Shown here: one piece after another, positions 1 through 6,186 of the stretch
Layout of the letters: every line of letters starts with the position of its first letter
How positions within the stretch are numbered: the stretch's first letter is position 1
Assembly (NCBI GenBank): GCA_946623485.1
Contig: CAMORF010000019.1
Location: forward strand, 1-14,385
DNA from: an uncultured Clostridia bacterium
GTDB taxonomy: Bacteria > Bacillota > Clostridia > Lachnospirales > Lachnospiraceae
Reading direction: 5' to 3'
DNA length: 14,385 bases
Made by a program: the position numbers and the translations under genes
Notes under the pieces: model-generated
The model's database searches: none
Told to the model about the DNA's origin: nothing
What the model saw: only the letters and a program-made list of their open reading frames with translations

Positions 1-15
1 GCAGCCTTCTGGCGC

Positions 16-1974
16 TTAAAACAGCTGATTAATATATTCCGTCAGGGCTTCCCTGTCATAGAAATTCTCCGGCTTCATGATATAGCAGTCCGGCACAATC
101 CCGGTGTCGGTATCATAATAAGATCCATTCTTCAGATAAGACAACCGGTACGGGGATGATATCTGGAAAGACGCACCATAAGCTGTTGACAAACACAAAA
201 TCGAACAGCTTCCGCCTCCGCTGGTTTTCCCGAGCAGCGTTACACGATTGGAAGAACGGAAGATACTCGGAACCAGGTTGCCGCAGGAAAAGCTGTACGG
301 CCCGATCAGGCAGAACAGGTTCTTATCCAGCACACAATCCTTCTCGTCAAACTGATGATCCAGATTGGCGTCAAACCGGTAGGTTGCTGTTGAGATTGCG
401 CCTGTCAAAGAGCTCCGGATACTGATGGCTGCCTCTCCAAGATACCAGGCCGCAACGATTGCTGCCGCATTGGCCTGTCCCCCGCCGTTCAGGCTCAGAT
501 CCATCACCACATTTTCAATCGGACTGTCCTTCCGGGTAATCCGTTCATGTGCATAGAGCACCAGCTTTGCCGTATCAATCGATGCAGTGCTATCCTCTTC
601 TTCATCTACAAACATATCTCCCTCATAGTAGAATTCCGGGGTTGGCGCATAAAGACCGAAGCCGTCAAATGTGACATAAGCAGTATTCCCCACTTCTTCA
701 TAGGGTACGATCGGGGTGTCTGCCTCCTCCCGCGCTTTCTCATAGATGGCACTGGTCATTTCATCCCGGAGCCTCGATAGCCCCTTCCCTCCGCCGACAG
801 AAAGGATCTCTTCCGTCCGGTAAGAAGCACAATTAAATCCTGAATGCAGGTCATCCAGATAATAATCAATAAAGTCATTCAGGGCTCCATCCGCCACATT
901 CGGATCCGTGCTGCACAGATCCTGACGGTATCCCGTTTCAGTAAAAATGCGGTCAAAGCTGGTGATGTCATGGGATTCCTTCAGGCCATACAGATTGTCC
1001 AACACCAGGCACAGCTCACAGTAACTGTACCACGCAAGTTCCTCACTCATGTTCCCATACGGTGCCATGAAGAAGGACTTCCCGATATCGGTCTTTTCTA
1101 CCTGGCCAACACCAAGGTCATCCTGGGAGGCAAGATAGACAGCTTCTTCATTAAAATAAGAATTGATCCCAAACGGAAGCGCAGTCAAAAAGTCTGCCAT
1201 GGTCTGAATCGGAACCAGGTAAAGATTGTCTTCTTCCGACCAGACCATATGGATTGCGTAGTCAACCAGGCGAAGCTCCACTTCCTTCCCATAACGGTCG
1301 AAAGAACCCTTCTCCAGCTTCTGGAGCAGGAGCGGATTTCCTTCTTCATCCATCGGTTCAAGCGAAACCATATCCATCAGGGATGCATCGCCCGTGGCAT
1401 GGATAAATGCATCAAAATCATCAAAGCGAATGGTTCCCTCCTCGAAGTCAAACAGCATGGAATAATTGCTCTCACGTGTAAACATCACCAAAGGGCCATC
1501 ATTTTCCACATAGAGCGTATACTCCGGATTATTGCACATATGATAAATTGTGACCATCATTTCCGCCCAGTCATCCAGGTTCACATATGGGAGATCTGTC
1601 ACGCCATCGATAAAATACACCGGCGTGTCAAAAGTATTATCCAGGCTGAAAAGATACCAGGGAACTGTTTTTTCCGTGATGGTAACGTTTCCATCCTCCG
1701 CTTCCTCTGTTTCCGTCTCCGCCGTAACACCAGCCAGGACATCCTTTTCAGATTCGAAGGTCTCACCAGCCCAGGATAAGATATCCTTTTCTGAGCTGGC
1801 AGTCTGCTCCGCAGCGCCGGCCAATCTATCCTTCTCCGAACTGACAGTCTGCTCTGCAGCGCCGGCCAGTCTGTCCTTTTCCGTTCCGGAAGCCTCTGCC
1901 GACCAGGCAATGGGCGACGCTAAAGTACCCATGATTGCTGCGGTCATCAGTGTCGTGAGTACCTTTCTTTTCAT
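16..1974 (-). CDS. Secreted S41-family (C-terminal processing type) protease-like protein
   Basis: A 652-residue exported protein. The chosen ATG at 1974 follows an AGGAGG site six bases away and opens with a signal peptide (basic MKRK, hydrophobic stretch, likely cleavage after AWSA near residue 26); the longer open frame upstream lacks a signal and overlaps the previous gene. Residues 32-90 are four 15-residue EKD-type repeats, probably a flexible wall or spacer segment. About residues 110-290 resemble a substrate-binding or stalk domain of unclear family. The C-terminal third carries S41 hallmarks: a DLSLNGGG strand-loop, SFSCGN with the candidate nucleophile Ser near 563, GKTSGGGS, and a late GIVPD motif. 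It would cut peptides outside the membrane; no substrate can be named. It starts 37 bases after the HMA-protein gene with no terminator between, so it may be the last gene of the Feo operon. Family assignment is good; actual protease activity is inferred. Confidence 0.85.
   Translation of the reverse strand: MKRKVLTTLMTAAIMGTLASPIAWSAEASGTEKDRLAGAAEQTVSSEKDRLAGAAEQTASSEKDILSWAGETFESEKDVLAGVTAETETEEAEDGNVTITEKTVPWYLFSLDNTFDTPVYFIDGVTDLPYVNLDDWAEMMVTIYHMCNNPEYTLYVENDGPLVMFTRESNYSMLFDFEEGTIRFDDFDAFIHATGDASLMDMVSLEPMDEEGNPLLLQKLEKGSFDRYGKEVELRLVDYAIHMVWSEEDNLYLVPIQTMADFLTALPFGINSYFNEEAVYLASQDDLGVGQVEKTDIGKSFFMAPYGNMSEELAWYSYCELCLVLDNLYGLKESHDITSFDRIFTETGYRQDLCSTDPNVADGALNDFIDYYLDDLHSGFNCASYRTEEILSVGGGKGLSRLRDEMTSAIYEKAREEADTPIVPYEEVGNTAYVTFDGFGLYAPTPEFYYEGDMFVDEEEDSTASIDTAKLVLYAHERITRKDSPIENVVMDLSLNGGGQANAAAIVAAWYLGEAAISIRSSLTGAISTATYRFDANLDHQFDEKDCVLDKNLFCLIGPYSFSCGNLVPSIFRSSNRVTLLGKTSGGGSCSILCLSTAYGASFQISSPYRLSYLKNGSYYDTDTGIVPDCYIMKPENFYDREALTEYINQLF
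1705..1881 (-). repeat. Four in-frame ~45-bp repeats encoding EKDxLAG units
   Basis: Within the protease gene just after the signal peptide, residues 32-90 form four consecutive units each starting with EKD (EKDRLAGAAEQTVSS, EKDRLAGAAEQTASS, EKDILSWAGETFES, EKDVLAGVTAETETE). The first two differ by one residue and at only a few DNA positions, so they are a recent duplication; the last two are diverged. Such segments expand and contract easily and probably act as a linker between membrane or wall and the enzyme domain. Confidence 0.9.
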
Positions 1975-2011
1975 TTTTCCCTCCTGATAATGAATTGCGC
2001 CAGTCCTTGAT

Positions 2012-2392
2012 CTATGGTTCCACGGTAAACGCTCCCATTCCGTAACCGGTCTGAGCAATAATATGCCTGATCTTTTCCTGCTCGATCGGTTTTTTCGCAC
2101 GGATGACTGCCTTCCCGGTACCAATCCGCACCGTCGCCCAGATTCCATCTTCCCGATTCAGCGCATTCTCCACTCTTGCAGCACAATTATCACAGGTCAT
2201 CTGCGTAATCACTGCCTCCGCTCGATAAGGATAATGTGCCTTATTCCTATCGGAGACACCGTTTCTTGGCACCTTTTCTCCCTTTTCACCACAGCAGGAA
2301 CTTCCCTTCTTCATCCGCCGCGCAGAAACAGAAAACGCCATTATAATTCCTGCCACAAGCACGAGCAGGATCAGGATACTGAATACATTCAT
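2012..2392 (-). CDS. Membrane-anchored heavy-metal-associated (HMA) domain protein
   Basis: A 126-residue protein. Residues 3-22 are one hydrophobic membrane segment, followed by a basic stretch and a Cys pair (C33, C34) in SSCCGEKGEK. Residues 57-125 are an HMA fold with the metal-binding MTCDNC motif (C67, C70) and the usual alpha/beta pattern after it. HMA domains bind soft metals (Cu, Zn, Cd) as chaperones or sensors; the anchor would hold the domain on the inner face of the membrane. It lies two genes after feoAB and its N-terminus resembles the neighbouring Cys-rich protein, so a role in metal handling linked to iron uptake is inferred. The ATG at 2392 was chosen; its GGAG is directly adjacent, which is poor spacing. 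A TTG at 2443 would add 17 residues encoded by the tandem repeat and is less likely. Domain certain, function uncertain. Confidence 0.85.
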   Translation of the reverse strand: MNVFSILILLVLVAGIIMAFSVSARRMKKGSSCCGEKGEKVPRNGVSDRNKAHYPYRAEAVITQMTCDNCAARVENALNREDGIWATVRIGTGKAVIRAKKPIEQEKIRHIIAQTGYGMGAFTVEP

Positions 2393-2530
2393 CTCCGGTC
2401 TTTGTCCATTCCCATCATCTATTCCGATCTTTGCAGATTCCAATCACCTGTTCTGATCTTGCAGATTCCAATCACCTGTTCCGATCTTTGCAGAGTCCAA
2501 TCATCTATTCCACTGCCTGATTCCGGTCAC
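2390..2530. repeat. ~29-bp tandem repeat, about five units, filling an operon gap
   Basis: On the plus strand the units are 2390-2418 (diverged), 2419-2447, 2448-2475 (28 bp), 2476-2504 and 2505-2530 (degenerate). The core is CCGATCTTTGCAGATTCCAA followed by TCAC and CTG. The three central units are nearly identical. The array begins in the stop codon region of the Cys-rich gene and ends at the start codon of the HMA gene, so it occupies essentially the whole spacer between two co-oriented genes. Confidence 0.9.
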
Positions 2531-2709
2531 TGTTCTTCCGCATCGTATGCATGCTGTTTCCGTAACCCATGCATGTTTCCACAGGAGGAGCAGTCACCGC
2601 TGCATCCATAACATCCGTTTCCCTTTTTCCTGCCTCGGACCCACAGGAAAACTGCCAGGGCAAAAACCATTATCAGAGTCAGAATCAAAAACAAATCCAG
2701 CAGGTTCAT
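2527..2709 (-). CDS. FeoB-associated Cys-rich membrane protein
   Basis: A 60-residue protein with a single membrane segment (about residues 5-24), a basic WVRGRKKG boundary, and a cytoplasmic Cys cluster C33, C36, C40, C43 (CYGCSGDCSSCG). This is the hallmark of the small FeoB-associated Cys-rich family found directly behind feoB in Clostridia, proposed to help or regulate ferrous-iron import (FeoC-like in position, not in sequence). The gene starts 18 bases after the feoAB stop; a GAGGAG site lies ten bases before the ATG, and translation is probably coupled to feoAB. The C-terminal 17 residues are hydrophilic and acidic. Family call is strong; the exact role of this family is not known to me. 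Confidence 0.88.
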   Translation of the reverse strand: MNLLDLFLILTLIMVFALAVFLWVRGRKKGNGCYGCSGDCSSCGNMHGLRKQHAYDAEEQ

Positions 2710-2727
2710 ATCATGTTTTCTCCTCTG

Positions 2728-5070
2728 TCAGAATAACCCAAGGATCAGATGAAGCCCGAGGGCCGCAACCCATGCGATAATACACTGCCAGATCACAACT
2801 CCGGCAGCCCAGAGGTTTCCCATCTCCCGCCGGATGGAGGCCACCGCCGCAACGCAAGGCGTATACAAAAGACAGAATACCAGCAACACCGCTGCCGTTT
2901 GCGCTGACATGGCAGTCACTGCGCCGGAAGTGCCTCCAAACAGCACCTTGAGCACAGAAACCACACTCTCCTTTGCCATAAATCCAGAGATCAGGGAAGT
3001 CACGATCTTCCAGTCGCCAAGCCCGACCGGACGCATCAGAGGAACCAGGAAACTGGAAACAGCAGCCATAATGCTGTCACTGGAATCCTTTACAACCACC
3101 ATCATTGGGCTGAAGCGCTGCAGGAACCATACAATCACCGTAGCAATCAGAATCACAGAAAAAGCTTTCTGGAGGAAGTCTTTTGCCTTCTCCCACATAA
3201 GCTGCAGGGTAGACCTCACACTTGGAAGGCGATAGTTGGGCAGCTCCATCACAAACGGAACGGCTTCCCCTTTAAACAGGAATTTCTTATACAAGAAAGC
3301 AAACAGAATTCCGAACAGGATTCCGACCACATACAGCAAAATCATGACAAGCGCACTGTACTTCGGGAAGAATGCCTCCGCAAAAAAGGCATAGATCGGC
3401 AGTTTCGCTGTACAGCTCATGAATGGTGTCAGGAGGATCGTCATCCTCCTGTCACGGTCACTCGGAAGAGTCCGCGTTGCCATCACAGCCGGAACGGAGC
3501 AACCAAATCCGATCAGCATTGGAACGATGCTTCTTCCTGACAGCCCTATCCTCCGCAGCAAGTTATCCATAAAGAAGGCAACACGGGCGATGTATCCACT
3601 GTCCTCTAAAATCGACAGGAAGAAAAACATTACAACTACGATCGGAAGGAAACTCAGGACACTGCCGACTCCCTCGAAGATTCCATCGATAATCAGGCTG
3701 TGCAATACTGCGTTTGCATGTCCTGCGGTAAGGGCGGCGTCCACGTAATCGGTCAAAGCGCCGACTCCCGCTTCTATCAATGACTGAAGCCATGCACCAA
3801 TCACATGAAAGGTAAGGAAAAAAACCAACCCCATGATTCCGATAAAGACCGGAATCGCAGTCCACTTTCCGGTCAGGATCCTGTCAATCCGTTCTGATCT
3901 GAGATGCTCCTTACTTTCACGCGGCTGCACGACACTTTCTTCACAAACCTTATCGATATATGAAAAACGCATGTCAGCAATCGCGGCACACCTGTCCAGA
4001 CCGCGTTTCGTCTCCATCTGCCTGGCAATATGATCCAATGTCGCCCGTTCATTCTGATCCAGATCCAACTGGTCAAGGATCATGGGATCTCCTTCGATAG
4101 CCTTGGTTGCCGCAAAGCGCAGCGGAATCCCTGCCCGCAGGGCATCATCTTCAATCAGTATCTGCACTGCATGAAGGCAGCGGTGCACCGCCCTTCCGTT
4201 TTCATCCGGCATGCAAAAGTCCTGGTCGCCTGGCTTCTCCTGATATTTCGCGATATGGATTGCATGGGACACAAGCTCATGCACGCCCTGGTTTTTTGCA
4301 GCGGAAATCGGGACCACCGGCGTCTGGAAAAGATGCTCCATCGCATTGATATCGACAGCCCCTCCGTTCTCGGTCATCTCATCCATCATATTCAACGCAA
4401 TCACAACCGGTACGTCCATCTCCAGCAGCTGCATCGTCAGATACAGATTGCGCTTGATATTGGTCGCGTCCACGATGTTGATCACCGCGTCCGGCTTCTC
4501 CTGCATGACAAAATTACGGGAGACAATCTCCTCGCTCGAATAAGGTGACATGGAATAGATTCCGGGGAGGTCAGTAATCCTCGTATCCGCATGTCCTCTG
4601 ATTGCCCCGTCCTTCCGGTCCACCGTTACGCCGGGGAAATTCCCGACATGCTGATTGGCACCGGTCAGTTGATTGAAGAGGGTCGTCTTTCCACTGTTCT
4701 GGTTCCCTACCAACGCAAAGGTAAGCACCTTGTGATCCGTCCGGGGCGTCCCATTCTTTTCTTTCTGGTGATGAATCCCCGGTTCTCCGAGGAATGGATG
4801 CGGCACCTTCCTGCGCTTTCTTCCCGCATCATTCAACTGCGCACCCTCTATGCGTTCAACCAAAATCTGACCCGCCTCCTCGAGACGGAGGGTCAGCTGA
4901 TATCCGTGGATCCTGATCTCCATCGGATCCCCCAGGGGAGCAAACCTCGTTACTGTCACCACCGCGCCCGGAATCACTCCCATATCCAGGAAATGCTGTC
5001 TGAGCGCGCCTTCACCGCCTACCTTCAGTATGCGGGCGCTCTGTTCTTCCTTTAGTTCCTTTAATGTCAT
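2728..5070 (-). CDS. feoB: Fused FeoA-FeoB ferrous iron transporter
   Basis: A 780-residue fusion. Residues 1-75 are a FeoA (SH3-like) domain; a linker of about 40 basic residues follows. The FeoB G domain starts near 115: G1 GNQNSGKT (122-129), switch T149 in FPGVTVD, G3 DLPG (167-170), G4 NMMD (227-230), G5-like PISA near 255. A helical GDI-like domain follows, then the polytopic membrane domain with the two conserved Gate-type Cys motifs GFGCSVPAVMATRT and FMSCTAKLPIYAFF. It imports Fe2+ across the cytoplasmic membrane, powered or gated by GTP hydrolysis. FeoA and FeoB are separate in most bacteria but fusions are known in Clostridia. G1 usually reads GNPNSGKT; Gln replaces Pro here. The ATG at 5070 has GGGAG six bases upstream. 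It is first in an operon with two small metal-protein genes; iron-dependent control is expected but no clear Fur or DtxR box was seen. Confidence 0.97.
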   Translation of the reverse strand: MTLKELKEEQSARILKVGGEGALRQHFLDMGVIPGAVVTVTRFAPLGDPMEIRIHGYQLTLRLEEAGQILVERIEGAQLNDAGRKRRKVPHPFLGEPGIHHQKEKNGTPRTDHKVLTFALVGNQNSGKTTLFNQLTGANQHVGNFPGVTVDRKDGAIRGHADTRITDLPGIYSMSPYSSEEIVSRNFVMQEKPDAVINIVDATNIKRNLYLTMQLLEMDVPVVIALNMMDEMTENGGAVDINAMEHLFQTPVVPISAAKNQGVHELVSHAIHIAKYQEKPGDQDFCMPDENGRAVHRCLHAVQILIEDDALRAGIPLRFAATKAIEGDPMILDQLDLDQNERATLDHIARQMETKRGLDRCAAIADMRFSYIDKVCEESVVQPRESKEHLRSERIDRILTGKWTAIPVFIGIMGLVFFLTFHVIGAWLQSLIEAGVGALTDYVDAALTAGHANAVLHSLIIDGIFEGVGSVLSFLPIVVVMFFFLSILEDSGYIARVAFFMDNLLRRIGLSGRSIVPMLIGFGCSVPAVMATRTLPSDRDRRMTILLTPFMSCTAKLPIYAFFAEAFFPKYSALVMILLYVVGILFGILFAFLYKKFLFKGEAVPFVMELPNYRLPSVRSTLQLMWEKAKDFLQKAFSVILIATVIVWFLQRFSPMMVVVKDSSDSIMAAVSSFLVPLMRPVGLGDWKIVTSLISGFMAKESVVSVLKVLFGGTSGAVTAMSAQTAAVLLVFCLLYTPCVAAVASIRREMGNLWAAGVVIWQCIIAWVAALGLHLILGLF

Positions 5071-5130
5071 TTCATGCTCCCTTATGTTTGATGGCCTCCG
5101 GACAGCCTGTTCCTATAGGATGTAATATTC

Positions 5131-5159
5131 AGTATATCAAAAACAGCCCTTCCTGTATA
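5131..5159 (-). promoter_or_regulatory. Predicted promoter of the feoAB operon
   Basis: Read on the minus strand: -35 TATACA (5154-5159), 17-base spacer, -10 TATACT (5131-5136), about 60 bases before the feoAB start. The -10 overlaps an AT-rich imperfect dyad (TGATATAC ... AATATTA, 17 bases) that could bind an iron-responsive repressor, but it matches a Fur box only in one half (5 of 7). Confidence 0.5.
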
Positions 5160-5170
5160 TCTTGTATCCC

Positions 5171-5240
5171 GGGATCTGTCTCAGAATAACCTGTAATTGC
5201 TCTTCCATCCTGCTTGTCTTTTCATCCGATCATACAGTTC
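5171..5240 (-). repeat. Diverged third copy of the 78-bp interspersed repeat, opposite orientation
   Basis: On the plus strand this stretch contains GGATCTGT, then GAATAAC.TGTA, then TGCTTGTCTTTTCATCCGAT (5211-5230, 20 bases identical to the reverse complement of the 78-bp repeat), then CAT-ACAG-TC. The order and spacing match the repeat at 6109 and 13001 read from the other strand, with about ten extra bases between the two conserved blocks. It lies just upstream of the feoAB promoter. Confidence 0.75.
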
Positions 5241-5248
5241 CTCTCCTT

Positions 5249-5294
5249 AAGAACTTCAATATGATCAAGTCAAGAACTTCAATATGATCAAGTC
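5249..5294. repeat. Perfect 23-bp tandem duplication
   Basis: Positions 5249-5271 and 5272-5294 are identical, each AAGAACTTCAATATGATCAA plus GTC. They sit in the non-coding gap between trmK and feoAB. No gene lies across them. Could be a recent replication-slippage duplication or a duplicated binding site. Confidence 0.95.
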
Positions 5295-5379
5295 TGCCAT
5301 CATTGCGGTAGTATACTCTAACCGGCTGTTATGGTAGGCTGACCTGTGGTAAGTGTCAAGTATTTGTTCACACAATCTC

Positions 5380-5400
5380 TGCCTGTTCTATCTGCAGGCA
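5380..5400 (-). terminator. Possible weak hairpin at the trmK stop
   Basis: TGCCTG (5380-5385) pairs with CAGGCA (5395-5400), enclosing the trmK stop codon. There is no U-tract on either side, so it is a poor intrinsic terminator; it may only protect the 3' end. Confidence 0.3.
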
Positions 5401-6065
5401 TCAATCATTCTTCTCTGTTCCAGAATCTCCCGCCTTCGTTTCTCGCCTCTTTCCCCCTCCGCATTCTGAAGGCGGAGCAGATTCCGATCCAGAATCTCTT
5501 TTCTCCAAAGAAGATATCCAGACCAGACAGTACTTCGCTCCTGCATCAGGCATGGGCCATATTCTGCCTCTGCAGCAGAAAGCCGCATCTTGCCAGGAAC
5601 ACAGCGCATCATCTGATAATACTTTCCTTCCTCAAACACCATCCTCTCAGAGACGATTCTCCATCCGCTCCGTTCCAGGAATCGCCTGACGGAAGCAATC
5701 TCTGACTGGGGCTGCAATACCAATTCTTTCACATCCCCGGCCAGTCCTTCTCTTTGTTCCAGGATCCGGACGGTCAGCGCGCCGCCCATCCCTGCAACCA
5801 GAACCGTATCCGCCTCACCCGGCGCAAGCTGATCCAGCCCGTCCGAAAGACGCGTAATAATCCTGTCGGCAAGCCCATGCATCCTGATGTGGTCATCTGC
5901 CCGCGCAAGCGGACCCGGGTTGACATCCATCGCGATGGCGGACGGAATCTGTCCATGCTCTACCAGATAGATCGGGACAAAAGCATGATCTGTCCCGATA
6001 TCCGCAAGCCGGTTTCCCGCGGATACAAGATCCGATACCGCCATAAGCCTCTGTGACAGTACCAT
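5388..6065 (-). CDS. trmK: tRNA (adenine(22)-N1)-methyltransferase TrmK
   Basis: A 225-residue class I SAM-dependent methyltransferase of the TrmK (formerly YqfN) family, which methylates N1 of A22 in bacterial tRNAs. Seen: N-terminal LSQRL, SAM-binding motif I as LADIGTDHAFVPIYL (about residues 19-34), the acidic strand end AMDVNPGPL (45-53), and the family motif LVAGMGGALTVRIL (88-101) with its DTVLVAGMGG core. Length matches the family (about 230). The ATG at 6065 has a near-perfect AAAGGAGG site six bases upstream. In Bacillota it usually sits behind rpoD and before a Nif3-like gene; here dnaG is directly upstream, rpoD is absent, and downstream comes the Feo block. No good private promoter was seen in the 120-base gap behind dnaG, so read-through from dnaG is likely. 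Confidence 0.94.
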   Translation of the reverse strand: MVLSQRLMAVSDLVSAGNRLADIGTDHAFVPIYLVEHGQIPSAIAMDVNPGPLARADDHIRMHGLADRIITRLSDGLDQLAPGEADTVLVAGMGGALTVRILEQREGLAGDVKELVLQPQSEIASVRRFLERSGWRIVSERMVFEEGKYYQMMRCVPGKMRLSAAEAEYGPCLMQERSTVWSGYLLWRKEILDRNLLRLQNAEGERGEKRRREILEQRRMIDACR

Positions 6066-6108
6066 CTTCTTCCTCCTTTCCGTCTCACGGACTTTTTGAT
6101 AGTTCCTT

Positions 6109-6186
6109 ACTATGTGATTGATTTTTGAGCTGTGCTATCGGATGAAAAGACAAGCAAGATGTACAAGTTATTTTGTAACAGATCCT
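6109..6186 (+). repeat. 78-bp interspersed repeat, copy 1 (between dnaG and trmK)
   Basis: Starts ACTATGTGATTGATTTTTGA and ends TTTTGTAACAGATCCT. It is identical at all 78 positions to 13001-13078, in the same orientation. Flanks differ at both ends. Its last base forms part of the dnaG stop codon, so on the minus strand the repeat begins right at the end of dnaG. It contains no good promoter, no strong hairpin and no terminal inverted repeat. Confidence 0.97.

Larger units (their letters stand above)
5071..5387. other. 317-base spacer between trmK and feoAB, no convincing gene
   Basis: From left to right it holds the feoAB ribosome site and promoter, the diverged interspersed repeat (5171-5240), the 23-bp tandem duplication (5249-5294), an AT-rich stretch, and at 5353-5373 an imperfect inverted sequence (GTGTCAA ... 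TTCACAC) that could be a decayed insertion-sequence end. A 23-codon open frame on the minus strand (5137-5208, peptide MEEQLQVILRQIPGYKIYRK...) has no proper ribosome site and overlaps the predicted promoter spacer boundary; I do not call it a gene. Confidence 0.6.

Noticed and set aside
844..1779. Long plus-strand open frame of 311 codons
   Set aside because: It lies fully antisense to the S41 protease gene, has no recognisable domain, and its composition is that of a mirror frame.
2390..2530. CRISPR array
   Set aside because: The 29-bp units are directly adjacent with no unique spacers between them, and there are no cas genes.
5137..5208. 23-codon minus-strand open frame (MEEQLQVILRQIPGYKIYRK...) before feoAB
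   Set aside because: No properly spaced ribosome site, it overlaps the diverged repeat and the predicted promoter spacer, and the frame is broken in the other repeat copies.
6154..6180. Hairpin within the 78-bp repeat (TACAA ... TTGTA)
   Set aside because: Only five pairs, and the pairing is lost in the diverged copy, so it is probably not a conserved RNA structure.
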